Shown here in pieces: positions 48,133-61,099 of a DNA stretch of 64,000 nucleotides (position 1 is the stretch's first letter; each line of letters begins with the position of its first letter). The stretch covers positions 17,830,283 through 17,894,282 of the forward strand of contig OU612066.1 in NCBI GenBank assembly GCA_914767715.1, written 5' to 3'. Below the pieces are notes generated by a model. It was not told the origin of the DNA and ran no database searches. It saw nothing but the letters and a program-made list of their open reading frames with translations. Both the position numbers and the translations under genes were made by a program. This stretch comes from Membranipora membranacea. Taxonomy: Eukaryota > Bryozoa > Gymnolaemata > Cheilostomatida > Membraniporidae.

Positions 48133-49899
48133 TCTGATATCCTTGGTGATTGACCTGAACTGTAAATTCAGAGAAAAGTATATATTACGCTTTTTGTTGA
48201 GTACAAAGACAAGCGTTCACACACTTTGTTTATGGATTTTCTCCTGAAGCTTGTCTTGACAAGCTTGCCCATTCCGACTATTATTTCTAAAATATTGGAT
48301 AAACGTACGGCAAATACCAAAGCTACACCTCAAACATTGTGATCCTTATACAGCACTTATCAAATCATAAACTCTGAGTTTATTTATTGGGGGCTGTGGG
48401 TTATTTCATCGATAAATAAGTTTCAAGGCTTTATTTTTATAAGCAAATGCACGCAAGAAGTGATAACCTAGAAATCAATACAACTTTTGTTTACAAAGGT
48501 ATTGCCTCATTGAAAATTAGTTGGAAAAAACAAACGGCCCTAAACGAAATAACCCATTGTTTAGTATCTATGGCAATCACGTCTCGAATCAAATCGATGA
48601 GGACTGGAAACAGATTTTGGATTTGAAAACATTTGCTGAATGAGCTACAGGTGACTATATCCAGCAAAGGAGTCTGTATGAACAGCTTAGGAGGTAGTCT
48701 TTTAAACAAAATACGCAGGAAAGCGCTGTTCAGATATCTTTTGACTTACAGAGACCATGAAAGTTCGGTGTATCTTCTCATCCGTAAATTACCCTCAAAC
48801 AACAAATACCAAGGAGGGCAGTAAAATATTTTCAGAGACCCAAGTTGGGAGTAGAAATGTGTCACGTGCCCTTCAGGCTTCATTCATCGGACCAAGGAGT
48901 AAGAGGATATATCTGCTGGTTAATGATCTATCCTAATAATTCTAATCTATTGCTACTGTTTGATTCACCACTGTGGGAGCGCCTAAGACACAGGCTGTCT
49001 ACAAAATCAGGATCTGACAATAATGTTTGACATACCTGTGACAGCTGCATGTCAGAGTCCCTTTTAAAGGACACACAGGTAGTTCAAACCTTGTAATGGC
49101 CCCTTGGGAGTTGACAAACACGGTTTAAACTGTCACTTACCCATCCCAATAATTGATCTTAACTTTCTAGTCAAGAATTACATACCATTATCATAATCAT
49201 ATGAGGGTGCCCAGCAGTTCATTATCAAACAACATACAACAATATATAGTCTATCTAGTATAGATATATGACTATCACTGTCTATCTATGTATTTGTATA
49301 ATAATGATCATAGGGTGTTCATGCTGTGCACAGAAAATTATGCAACAACTACTTTACCACAACTACAGCAATGAACTCCTTGAACTCAAGTCATTGACTA
49401 CAGATCCTAGGCCAATGTATGCAGTCGGACTAGTACAATGTGTTCTTGGTTGTACAGGCAGAAAAAGCCCCTGTAGTACTACTTGATAAAACAAAAACCA
49501 TAGGACTTCCACATTTCCTGACTTTGGGCTTGGTGCGGGTAGGAAATGCGGCAGTCCTATGACAAAAACATTTAATTTGTTCTTTCTACCTTCAAAGCGA
49601 AACCGAAAGTACATAGTTAATGGTCTGAAAATGGATAGAGGGTTAAACTAAATCACCAATGATTTGCTTAATGTCTTGAGATTCCTGGTTACAATTTTTT
49701 TCTTTCCGGAAATTGAAATTTCAACTCAGCCAATCAACACTCTATTATGCTTGCACTGCCCCCTGGTGTCAAACATCCCATGTGCGTTATGCCGGAGCGG
49801 TGTTAAACTCAACGCAAAACTCTTGGAGACATTGTTGCATCATTCTGCAAATTGTTTGCTCCATACTAACATAAAGAGACAGAATAATTACTCTCGAGT
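48133..49899. other. Divergent intergenic region between PIGQ and TOMM40
   Basis: The two genes point away from each other across 1.77 kb, which must contain both promoters. Seen here: a palindrome AAGCTTGTCTTGACAAGCTT at 48247-48266 and an inverted repeat at 49490-49570. Short reading frames on both strands (48491-48824) match nothing I recognise; one could hold an upstream non-coding exon of PIGQ. Confidence 0.5.
49490..49570. repeat. Short MITE-like inverted repeat upstream of TOMM40
   Basis: CATAGGACTTCCACATTTCC at 49499 pairs with GGAAATGCGGCAGTCCTATG ending at 49561, and pairing extends to the flanking ACAAAAAC / TTTTTGT. It is about 80 bp in all and lies about 330 bp before the TOMM40 start codon, so it may have landed in the promoter region. 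Confidence 0.75.
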
Positions 49900-52800
49900 A
49901 TGGGGAATCAGCATTCACATAGGTTGCATGCCTCTGAGCCACAACAAGGAGGTTTTATGGACACTTTTAAAACTGCATTTTCTTCATCGGCTGCATCCAC
50001 AAACTCTTCTTCAGCAGATAATTCTAGTGTGCCTCTACCTAATCTGCCAGGTGTTGATGGATCAGGAGATATCAATAGAGCCGATGCTCCTAAGGAGGTT
50101 GACCCTAAAACCATACCCACAACCATTCCTAGTACATCTCCAGGTTCATGGAATGAGCTTCATAAAGTCAAAGGTGAGCTACCTACCTGTCCTGTGCTAA
50201 CCGACCCACTCCTAGCTAGGTAGTAGGTAGTCTGTTTATTTATATGAATGAACTGTTTATTGTTGGCCATGTATTATATCTATACCTATTCCTGTCATTC
50301 ATATTCCTTCTTATTACACTCACATGGTCATGTATTATTTGTATCAATAAATGACAACAATTGAGGAGCCTCTTCCATTGTCCTCAGGAGGCCTACCTAC
50401 CAAGGCCCCGCTACTCTTTGTATCAATGAGTCTTGGGCTTGCACACAACTGTTAATCTCATAGATATCGTGTCAATGGGGTAATGTGGATGTTGTATTTG
50501 TGTTTTCAATCAATAATATGACTAGGAAGCATAGGACTGCTGTCTGACCAGAGAGATTGTCAGCTAACTAAAGTAAATCAGACAGGCCAAATCATGTCAT
50601 TGTCTGATGCAAAAGTGCAATCATTGTTATAATGCCTCTTAGTGAGTTTTAGTTAGATGAACTGCAAACAATGATAGGTCCGAGCCCCTAATCTCTAGGT
50701 TTTAACGAGTAGCCTAATTTTTGCAAGTCATGTTGAAGCATTGATTTGTACATATGAAATGAGAATAATCTGCATCACTAATATCAATGAATTTTTGCGG
50801 TACCGAGGACGCTTATCACCAACCCTCTCTACATAATTTAGTCACAGTCATGCCTTGTGATTGTGAGCTTCGGGGCATCATTATCATTATTAGTTCCATT
50901 ATAGTGTACACCCTGACAGGAGTCCCTTAATGAACCTTGGCCATCCATGTGGTGTGAGTGTCAAAAATTGTGTGCCATCGTCATGCCTATATCGACCAAC
51001 TTTTCATTATTGTAGAAATATTTCCTATGGCATTCGATGGAGGAAAGCTCACCATCAACAAGGGTCTAAGCAATCATTTTCAAGTGAATCATAACTTCAC
51101 ACTAGGCACTATGCAGCCCTCCGGTTACAAATTTGGAGCTACTTATGTTGGCAGTAAACAGCTCTCACAGTCAGAGGTATGTATGCATATATAGCATCCT
51201 TATGTTTATTTAATAATACAAAAGTACCAAAATCCTACTTATAAAATATCAGAATAGAGCTGTGATTAGAACAAAAGGCTTGTGATAAGAACAAAAGATT
51301 GTTCCAGTGCCTCATCGTTTGGCTATTGTCACATCAAGTCAAGCCATTGTTAATCTCTGTTGATAAAGGCGAATTTTGATTTACTGTTACTTTACAGACA
51401 TTCCCTGTGATGTTGGGAGAGATGGACCCAAGTGGTAATCTCAGTGCACAGATCATACACGCCTTCTCTAGACAAACTAGATCACGATTAGTGTCGCAGG
51501 TGAGTTCATACGGATCACTAGTTTAGTACTACTATCACTATTTTATTTCAACTCGCTAATTCCCAGTTTAGTAAAGTTTCAAATTATCCAACCCACGTGC
51601 TACACCATAGAATTATCTTTAATGACTCCACACAAACATCTTCTCGAACAGTCATCAACTTTAGACCAAGGCGATGTCGCTCTAAAAGAGACGTTGCAGC
51701 TTCTTTAATTTTTTATGTCGTACTGTGACAACAATTTTTATGCAAATTTGAAATATTTTAGTCCCGTTTTTACCCAGAGCACCCTGTGAACCATTTTTAT
51801 GATCACGTGATAATATTGGATCTAAAACTAAATTAAAACTAAACTAAAACTAATCTCGATAACGGTTTGCTACACTTCAACTGCCTACCAAAAGATATCC
51901 GCAGTAGCTTAGCAAATCTGTTTAAACTTTACATGATCCCACCACTGAAAATGCACTGAACCTGAAACTTGATCCAGTTTCAGGCAGGAACGATTGAGGC
52001 GTATTTGTTTCTCCAAGTACAACTTACATATCTGTTAATGTTGCAATTCTTTTTTTCTAGTTCCAAGGTAATAAGATGGCAGCGCTAGAGATGGGTACAG
52101 ATTACAGAGGAGCAATGGTGACTGCATCATTAACAGCTGCTAACCCTGATCTGATCGCTGGAACTGGTATGTGAGAGGAGTACTTGCTTGTGTCATTAAT
52201 ATATACCAATGATTTATGCTATGTATTTGGTGGACATTTTTGCAACAGCCTTTCAATTACACTTACTTTGACTACTCAGGGTTATAACTAATGGGTGTAG
52301 ATATTCACTATTCAGTGTAGTGTACCTATTTTTATATTGTGATAGTACACTGACTTTGTTCATGCCTCGCTGTTCAGTCATTATTTTATTTTCTCGTTAC
52401 AGGAATCTTTGTAGGCCAGTGCTTGTTTGCCGCTACACCTAGTCTTGCTCTCGGAGTTGAAGCATTGATCCACAGAGGAATGAACCCGTCCATCCGACAA
52501 GTAGCCACTCAATTTTCCGGCTCTCTAGTTGCCAAATATGATGGTATGAAATATGATGACAATCTTTAAACAGAATCAATATGAAATTCATATATAAAGA
52601 GCTCTAAATCTGCAGTACAAAACATTTTTTATTGTCATATATATTACCTTATTTTGATATAATCTGAAATGCAAATTTTAGCTGCGCAAAATGAAGGTGA
52701 CTGCGGCCAAGAATGTTTGAATTCTGTACGCAGCACGTCCCTGTGAAAAGCTGAGAAAAAAATAATCTAAACATATGTGTTTTAGCTGAGAAATGGAGTT

Positions 52801-53562
52801 CGACTGTGCAGGTTGCTCCTCTAGAGATGGGATTACACGCATCCTACTGGCACAAACTAAATGCTAACCAGTCTATAGGGGTAGAGATTGAAGGAAAGGG
52901 CGCTGCCGGTGAGTGTGCCACCACTCTCGGATATGCATTCGATATTCCAGGCGCCAACTGTGTTGTCAAAGGTATGTGTTACTCACTGTTAAAGTATGTA
53001 ATACTGGTTGGCTATGATAATCGTGTTATTTATGCTGATGATTGTTTAATATGGTTGTTCAAATATGTATGTTATGACCTGTCAAGCTAGTGTCATCTCT
53101 TCTAACATGATAAACTATCTTGCCAGTGCAACATGATTTTACTCCCAAGATTGCTGCGGCAAACATCATAAAAACGCTGTTTGTAGTGCTGATTAATTCG
53201 TTCCACCACAACAAACAGTCTTTGATCTTTCGACTAGTTTAACCAGGAGGTGGGAGATATGACTGTCCCAAACTCCCTGGTTTAACTCTTGAAAAACCTC
53301 CTTCACACTCAGTAGTTGTCTTCACTTGTGTATACAGTTAACACAACTTCCTATGACGTTCTTAGGTTGATCGCTTTGTAGTATCCTCGTCATTTATCAT
53401 CATAATTTTTATTTTACAGCTCAAATGGACACAAACCTGACCATAGCTACCACTCTAGAGAAGAAGCTTACTCCTCTGCCTCTCACCTTGACCCTCTGTT
53501 GCCAGGGTAACCAGAAGAAAGCACAATACATCACCGGCATTGGTCTCAGTGTAGGCTCGTGA
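49900..53562 (+). CDS. TOMM40: TOMM40, mitochondrial outer-membrane import channel
   Basis: Seven exons, 49900-50173, 51016-51176, 51398-51499, 52061-52166, 52403-52543, 52786-52971 and 53420-53562, join in phase to 370 codons, the usual length. Tom40 is the beta-barrel channel through which nearly all nuclear-encoded proteins enter mitochondria. The N-terminal 90 or so residues are Ser/Ala/Pro-rich and cytosolic, as in animal Tom40. The barrel follows, with family stretches [52 protein letters not shown] and [16 protein letters not shown]. The C-terminus [10 protein letters not shown] fits the last-strand beta signal used for SAM insertion. The start is the only Met giving this N-terminus. 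All donors and acceptors are standard. Confidence 0.96.
53236..53286. repeat. Hairpin in TOMM40 intron 6
   Basis: GTTTAACCAGG and CCTGGTTTAAC form a perfect 11 bp stem with partial pairing inside (GGTGGGA / TCCCAAAC). No function is evident. Confidence 0.6.
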
Positions 53563-55135
53563 TAGGCTAACTACTCAAAACATTTTCTGCTGTAACCATA
53601 GTCAAAAGTGGTCGACTCACAATCAATCGATGGAAGAAGTTGTGGTGAACAATGCAATCCACATATTTCTATGCTGTTGTTAAAATTATTTTTGAGAAAA
53701 AATGATTTGTAGTAATCTTTCTCTTTGAATATCATAATTACACTTAACACAGGATAATATTGATGTGAGAATTTACAATCTTTTTGCATATGTTGGCCTA
53801 CACTACTTTTGAAGCTGATAACCTGTGCTTGTAAGGCTACTATCGCTCTCTACTAGGAAATTAATGCTCTCTGTGTTTTGATTGGAAGCCGCCTTGAACT
53901 TTCACTTGATGATTGATATACAGTGTGCCAAATTGTACAGCCTCTCTACTGATGGAAAGGGCTTTTGTTGGACCTATATTTAGAATAATATAGTTTACTG
54001 TATTATCTTTCACTCTATTTTTTCTTCCAAAGATCATGAACCCCTTTTTTTTGTAAATCAGTGTAATTGTATAGGTATGAGTTTTATTTGCATGAGGAGG
54101 GTATTACGTGCCCATCTATGATAATTGTTTGGTTGGTACAGTGCTGTGTACAAACCTCTTTTTCAGTGAAAAATTACCGTAATACAAAAAAATTCTCAAA
54201 ATCTGAACATCATTGCCTTACTCTATTATTCCACTTCCCGGAGAAGCATTATAATAATATATGTTTTTCTGCAGCTTCTCTGATGTACACAGAAAAAGAA
54301 TATCTAAGGTTTTTTAAGTTCTTTGTCGGTCTGTGACATTACCTTAAAGGTAATCACACCTTTTCTTCTACTGAGCAAAGACAGGCAGCCATAGCATGAA
54401 AAAAAACATTTGCTAATGAAAACCATAAAAATATAATCCATTGAATAAGGTATCTGAGTATCTTCTATGTCACAAAATGCCAAGGAACTTTCAACAAGTT
54501 TGTTAAATTATACAACCTCTGCAATGTCCTGCCAAAGAAGTGAGATTTCGCATTGAAACCTCTGTTTACCTTCAATATTTATTATGGTGATGACCGAAGG
54601 GTTAAGCTACTCAGTTCGTTGCCCTCATTATCAACATGATAATCTGATTGGCACTTTTCTCTCACAACAGCTCTTGAATTATCAAACAAATTACAATCAG
54701 ATAAGACCTGTTTCAAAGGGCAGCTGGGTCATTAACAGCATGCATCTTTGGCAGCTTGACAATTGGGAGGGTGCCAAAACCTCACTTTATTGGACACGGA
54801 GAAGTGCACTGTGATACTCTAACTCCTTGGTGAGACATTGTATGTACCAATGGAAGAATATTAATTTGAGCAATATGAGTTTTATTTAGACAAAATATGA
54901 TAAAAAGTTATCCGCACATGCCAAATGGAAGGATAACTGCTGAAACTCATTGATGTGACTAGAACGAATAAAATATTTTTTTAATAAAGTTATTACCGGT
55001 AGTTTTGTTTCATATAACATATCAATACCGGTTAGTTTTGAGGGACCATGATAAAAGCATTAATATATTGATGTTTATAAGATGCAACAACCATAAAATG
55101 TCAATTAGATTAAAATATCATATCATTCACCTCAC
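53563..55135. other. Convergent spacer between TOMM40 and the WS/DGAT gene
   Basis: Both 3' UTRs must lie here. Reading frames at 54067-54336 and 54584-54814 show no recognisable domain. AATAAA on the + strand at about 54967 is 1.4 kb past the TOMM40 stop and is not convincing. Confidence 0.5.
54881..54886 (-). terminator. Candidate polyadenylation signal for the WS/DGAT gene
   Basis: TTTATT on the + strand is AATAAA on the - strand, 250 bp downstream of the stop at 55136. Spacing is reasonable; there is no other support. Confidence 0.35.
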
Positions 55136-58100
55136 TTAAGATACAACAACCCCGTTTGAAACTTGGGTGATGCCGTTTTTCTGCTTCTCAATACCATTGT
55201 TATTGTTGTTGAACTCTTTCACCGGATCAGGGCTAATAATGTGGTTTGTACCATTATGAAGACTTTTTGAGCTGCTTTTGGTTTCGGTTTCGATGATCTC
55301 GTTGAACAGGCCTGTTATTTCCCAGGGTTTAGCTGTCAGAGCTGAATCTGTCACAATGCCGATCTGAACTTTGTTATAGTAGCTGATGATCGAGATTCCA
55401 ATACCTACAGAAGCTCTTGAGGGTACAAAGAACATCATATCAGTGATATTCTTTCCTCCCAGCGTCAGCCTCTTTCCGGGCCCTGGAACGTTGGACACTA
55501 TCGCTGTGCCTCTATCGGTAATGTTATCAAGGATAAAGTTCATAAAGCATGCAGGTAGAACGGTACATAGGAGTGTTTGAATGACGCCGCAGACAAAGGG
55601 AGTCGACGCTCTTTTCATGTTATCGAATCTTGCTTTGACCAGCTGCAAGCGTTCCAGGAAAGTGAATTTTGCAGAGATAGTCAGCTGAGCTGGGATAATG
55701 CCCAGATGATTCTCTAGGGTTAGCGGGCCATTTGCAGATCTGAGGGATGCAGGGATGAACACTGTGATGCTGCGATCGACTGACTTCCCTTGTTTGTTGA
55801 GGTACCTGCTGATTGCCTCGCACGCTGCTGTTACTATTACATCATTGACTGTGGCACCTTCTCGATTCTTTATCGCCTTGATTGCGCAAAGGTCGACAGG
55901 TGAAGACCATGAGATGTGCTTCTGACCGCTAAGTTCACTTCCGTGCAGTGGATGCTTATCTGAGGTTTTAAATAGAGTCATTATCAGTCCAGGTAAGTCA
56001 GTAAGCATTGCCAAGGTATTAGTAATGTAGTACATGTAAGATACCTTATCAGTCACTCTATGCGGCTTCATTGTCATCGGGAGTTCAACTCCATCATCGA
56101 CTATCTTTTCCATGAACAAGCGGGCCAGAGCGATGCCATCGGAGACGGTGTGTTTGAAACGGAAAAGCACGGTTGAGCTTGTGGTGGAATTTATGATGAT
56201 CAGTTGCCACGGAGGTCTGCCAGCGGGAAGGGGGCTCGATATATATGATGAAATGACCTCTTGGAGCTCGGTCTTGGATGTCACAACTGATTCATGAGCG
56301 TTGATATGGTTGGCGATGTCATAGGTTGCATCAGGGCTCCACAACATCACTCCAAAACGCATTTTCTCAATATGAGTCAGCTTGAAGTATCTGAATAACA
56401 AATAACAGATTGTATGAATATGAAACAGAGTATGATGTAATTGGACCATGGGGATAGTTTGTTTATAGGGGATTTCTTGGCACATTGCCATAAAAATTCC
56501 ATAAAAGCAGTGTCTCAGCATTCAGAGAGATTAGAAAGACAGGTTGTCCATCGTTGATCTTTTCTGACTAGTAGGTGACAGGAATGAGCCGGTCAACGGG
56601 TCAAACTCCAGAGTAAAGTTTTTGTTGGCGTCTTCATTCGGCTTGACACATGTTTCAAAAGACAAGATGTGACCAACATCTATTTCATCCATAACAATTA
56701 TTCATATCTCCAGAACTAAACATCAATTATATTATTATCTAAACACCACTACTATGATTGATTGTTTGATTCAGCATGGACTTTGAACCCACATGTAAGC
56801 AACATTTGGTTTCGGCATGGAGAGAAATAGTTGTTAAGATTTGCGGATAATGTGTGAGTCGAGACAAGAGGATTAAAAGTTACAGATATCTTCTACAAAC
56901 ATCATGTGATGCTGATCACCCAGACAATCATTGTCTAGTCTCGAGATTTTCATTGATTGTTCCTCTATGCAGGGCAAAGTCAACTCGCAACAATTATCAA
57001 AAATCTTGTCTATTTATAATCCGATATCTCTTGCAGCTGCAGATGATAAGACACACTGATGGCTGCACGGACCCATCTATTTGCATTAACACGACACCGA
57101 CCAGGAAGGGGTTTTTGATAAGCCGCTCTTTGTAAATATTTGATGCCCATTCTTCGATAGCATCAGTTTTGCAAGATCCGTCTTGTCCGAAACATTGACC
57201 TGCACACTGCTTAAACTATAGTTAGCTTAGCTTCGAGCTATCAAAAAACTTATATATATATTTCAATCCATATATAATTGACACTTTAAATGTTTGTCAG
57301 CACATTCGTAATATTTAGTGAGGTTGTGAAACAGAAATGCTTTTTTTTGCCCTTTGAACATTGCCAAAATTGTCATATTGTAATATCACCATAAAATCTG
57401 AATTGAAATGCACGCCTCCCTCGTTATTTTTCCCTAACAAAATTTTTTTTGGGTCTAGCCTAAGAATCAACGTACTCCGGACTCCTGAGATGGGAGTTCA
57501 TTGTCAGATAATTAATTTAAAATTGTTCAACGATTTATCAGCAGATCCTAATGTCAGAACGCGGATCAGATACAGTCAGACATCGGATAACGGCCCCAAA
57601 TTCTGTTGTCAAGAAAGTTCATCACGGCAAAATTGTTACAATTTCAGATTGAGATCCAAGTTAGAAATTTATTCATTAGGTACTCCGTAAATTAATCGTC
57701 TTGGGCTCACAGCGGTGCAAGTCCATCAATCCATAAGAGAAAAACTCCAAGTAAATATCACGGTAGTCTAGTGGTAGTCTAGAGTCTAGACCTTACAGGA
57801 AGCAGTGTAACAGCTCAAATTGACCAAAGTGGACCGTGGGCTTACTCATGCCGCCCCAGCAGATTCACTCAATATATGATGTATACTCTGTCGCCTTCCT
57901 GTCTGCCCGGTTTGAATGGTACCAGCATGCTAAGCATCATGTTGTCAACAATGTAATTTGATTTTGAGCTGATAAATTGCACTGGGCAACCCTCTTAGAT
58001 TTCTTGAATGATACAATTCTGGCAGTAGCCCGTAGTTTAGACATTCACTAGATAAGGGCCCAATATATTTTCTTACATCAAATTACTACTAGTGTTCCCC

Positions 58101-60410
58101 TGATTTAAGATACTAATTCGTCTGCCTGGCAACCAAGTTGCTTACCACACACATTATCACGTCTAGACATTTGCGTATTCTTTTGTTTAGTAAGGAGTTT
58201 GTTCACTTCTTTATCTAGACAAATGATAAAAATATGGAGTATGACCATTTTGTAGTACAATCTCTGCCTGTATACCGGGTATATCATGCTTTTCACGTAT
58301 CTCCACAGACGCAGGTCTACTTTTTCACATGATTCAAGCGAAAAAACTTTGGGAGATGGTTTTTTTAAACTGTTGAACAAGAATTCTCAAAATCTAAATT
58401 ACTTTCATGTGCCATCTTTCCAGCAATATTCACCAATTTGTTTTACACAGCGATTGTAGTGTGCAGCCCTACTTTGTGAAGGTAGGACTAGGAGTCGTTT
58501 ACAAATTTGGGCCTTGGTTTGGGGGGTTTTACCTTGTCAAGATACTGTTTGGTATCTGAAACCAGTTACGTGCTCTGAGATATGTGACCACCTCAGTGTC
58601 AAACTCAAAACCTGGGAACCCCACCGATCTGCTATCCATTTACTAATGATATCATTTATTAACTACACCAGATAAAAAACTGAACTTTAAACCATTTCAC
58701 AACCTAGGAGTCCAACCTTTTGTCCCTTTGTACATTCCATTGACCCCAGACACTCAAGGGAACGAATTATACCCTATTTCATATTGTGGCATCATCACTT
58801 TATCTATATTAACAAAAACTTGCTACATCAGCTGCATTCTTTTTAACATTGTGTATTTGTTACAAATTGCTTGAGGGAATTCATACTAGTTAATTGTATC
58901 CAGGTTGCTGGTAGTGGTGTCCCATTATTAGCAGTAGCACTTTGGCTAGAGTTTAGTTAGTTTGGGGACGGCTCAATGTTGGCGAGCACCAACTTTTGCT
59001 TGGTAAGGCGGGAGCTTCCACAAAGCAAGGAAGGCAAGTAAGCGCTAGCTAGCCATAAATTTCACTATTTCAAGCCTGTGAGAAAAGTCAAACACTATCC
59101 CCGGCGAAGAACTTACTCTGCTAGAGTGTACTGAACCGAGCTTTAGGGCTCCCCTGACTAGTGCCACTTAACCACCACCCTATTTAACCTGAATCAAGCC
59201 AAATTGTGACCATAACTCCCACAAAGCTTCCGTTGGAATCAATTGGAAGCCCAGTGCCATACTCTTTATAGCAGTCCTTTTCTTTGTTAAACAATTTTTT
59301 GTCAATGGATTCATAATATTCTCTGGTTGTATTTCATTATCTGATATTAGTTAATCGGTAGTTTAAATGTCGAAAGTTCCCAAATGTTGATGCATCCTCG
59401 TTTCACTGATGTTCTACCGACTTGGGTTGAACCTATAGGAATAACCCTTTCATGCAATTCAAGTGGATTTTCGAAGTAACAAATTAAAAAATTTTTATTT
59501 TGAAATTTCTTAATTGATAAAATTGCAGAAAACTTGCTCAAATAATTCTGTGCATGACACATGTTGATTAGGCTACTCAATTACTAGCTATTGGACATAT
59601 GAGGAATTGGCCCTAACGGAAAGCCTAAAGAGCAAGGTGAGCGATGAGAATTTTATCTTCAATGTTGTACTGGTTCTTATTAACAGAACCTCCCTCCCAT
59701 CACTTGTGTAATTACAGAATTATGTTGGCTAAACATACCCATTTCTGTCGTTTGATTTAGCAATGACACGCTCATGGAACATTTCTCGAAGCTTATCAAC
59801 CTCTAGGCGGCCATCGAGGATATTTATTGAGTGAATTATTATGCGATTCTTCGGTCTATCATTGAACCTGAAAATGAAAATGAACAACATTTAGTTGGAC
59901 ATGAAAACCTTCTGATGAATAAGTGTTCACACTTCAGATTGGAGGGGGAGGGGGAAAAAGTGATTTCTAAACTTCAGAAAAAGAGAAAAATTTGAGAAGC
60001 TGTTCCAAGTTCACAAATTCTTCCAAAAAGTTTTATTCAGAGATATTTTCTTCTCTGACTTGCTGCAAATTCCAATTAAAAGGAAGTTTTTTTTTTTTAT
60101 CGAGCTAAGTATGTGAATCATTTCAGATGTTTGAAAAAATAAAATTAATTAATTGATTAAAATATTATTAATTAATATCCATAAAATAGTTATACACTCA
60201 CCAGGAGGCATCACCACGTAGGAACGGTATCTCAAAATGGTTGAGGACCAGTTTCTCTCGAATCCAGTTGAAAACATACACAAAGATGATAAGAAGCAGA
60301 GCTTGCTCGAAGTAAGTCAGTGTAAGCGGCATCTTGGCAGCGGCAGCATTAGATGAAGCGTTAAAACCGAATGGTGGTTTAGGAAAAAGTTGTACCGTAA
60401 AGTTTGTCAT
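55136..60410 (-). CDS. WS/DGAT-family acyltransferase (wax ester synthase / diacylglycerol acyltransferase type)
   Basis: The exons on the - strand are 60202-60410, 59739-59867 and 55136-56390, giving 530 codons with matching phases. The family makes wax esters or triacylglycerol from acyl-CoA and fatty alcohol or diacylglycerol. Residues 37-50 are a hydrophobic anchor (ALLLIIFVYVFNWI), expected to place the enzyme at the ER or lipid droplet. The catalytic HHxxxDG motif appears as KHTVSDG at 192-198: the second His (193) and the DG are kept, but the first His is Lys. Other family marks are the NDV segment (residues 295-297, in GATVNDVIVTAACE) and SNVPGP (412-417). The C-terminus is Asn-rich and probably disordered. 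The Met at 56519 inside intron-retained sequence is not the true start: a clean acceptor at 56391 joins exon 2. Intron 2 (56391-59738) is 3.3 kb. It is convergent with TOMM40. Confidence 0.9.
56391..59738 (-). other. Long intron 2 of the WS/DGAT gene
   Basis: 3.3 kb without a recognisable exon. Reading frames at 56854-57135, 57361-57690 (+) and 58105-58380 (-) show no family features. Short direct repeats of GTAGTCTAG occur near 57765-57790. No transposon could be named. Confidence 0.5.
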
Positions 60411-60885
60411 GTTGCTTATAAATCAAATCAAATAGGTTTACATGTGTGTGCTCATGCAGTGAGCCAGCGTGCAGTTTGGTCACGGTTAGTTTGAGGATGA
60501 ATATTCTGGTAGCAGTCATGCTTGTTCCTTTGTACTTATTGAGTAGGTCAAAGTCCCGTTACACACACTCACAGAATGGTGGAGAAAGTTCACACTTGTA
60601 AAATTTTTATATTCCGCTTGTACCCCTGGATGTTATCAATCACACAATATTATGCTAATAATATCCTGCAAAGCTGTCAAATAAGCCAATTAAAAGCCAT
60701 GGATTTGTATATTACCTATCAAACAGGTATAAAACTATGAAATAAACCTGGCAAAAGAAATTGTGACATGTTGATTTACACTACAAATTTTTTTATCTTA
60801 TCTTTCAAGGTTTTTAATCCTTATTCAATAATGGAAAAGAGGCTGTCCTACATTACATGTAAACAACCGATTCATATGCTCGATA

Positions 60886-61045
60886 CAGCTCACTTTATGT
60901 AACAACTTCTTTATGCAAGGATCTTCCGACGCCTTGCTTTATGTTATGACATACTTTTTGTTGCGACTTAATTTATGTAACAACATCTTTATGCAAGGAG
61001 TTGGAACTTCCAACTCCTTGCTTAATGTAACGGCATACTTTTTGT
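60886..61045. repeat. Tandem pair of palindromic units of about 80 bp
   Basis: Two adjacent units share TTTATGTAACAAC.TCTTTATGCAAGG and CATACTTTTTGTT. Each has a central palindrome; the second is perfect over 29 bp (arms GCAAGGAGTTGGAA / TTCCAACTCCTTGC around one base), and the first is GCAAGG..CCTTGC with a diverged centre. Related outer sequences (AACAAAAAGTATG / TTTATGTAACAAC) are not obviously coding. Confidence 0.75.
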
Positions 61046-61099
61046 TACAGCTTAGTTTATGAACCCTAGAAGGGTAAATATTAGCTATAGAGTAGTTAA

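Noticed and set aside
56391-56521. N-terminal extension MLRHCFYGIF.. of the acyltransferase from a start at 56521
   Set aside because: A good acceptor at 56391-56393 joins exon 2, whose residues give the expected family N-terminus; the extension is intron.
57361-58380. Frames of 109 (+) and 91 (-) codons in the WS/DGAT intron
   Set aside because: No family features and no flanking splice or promoter evidence.
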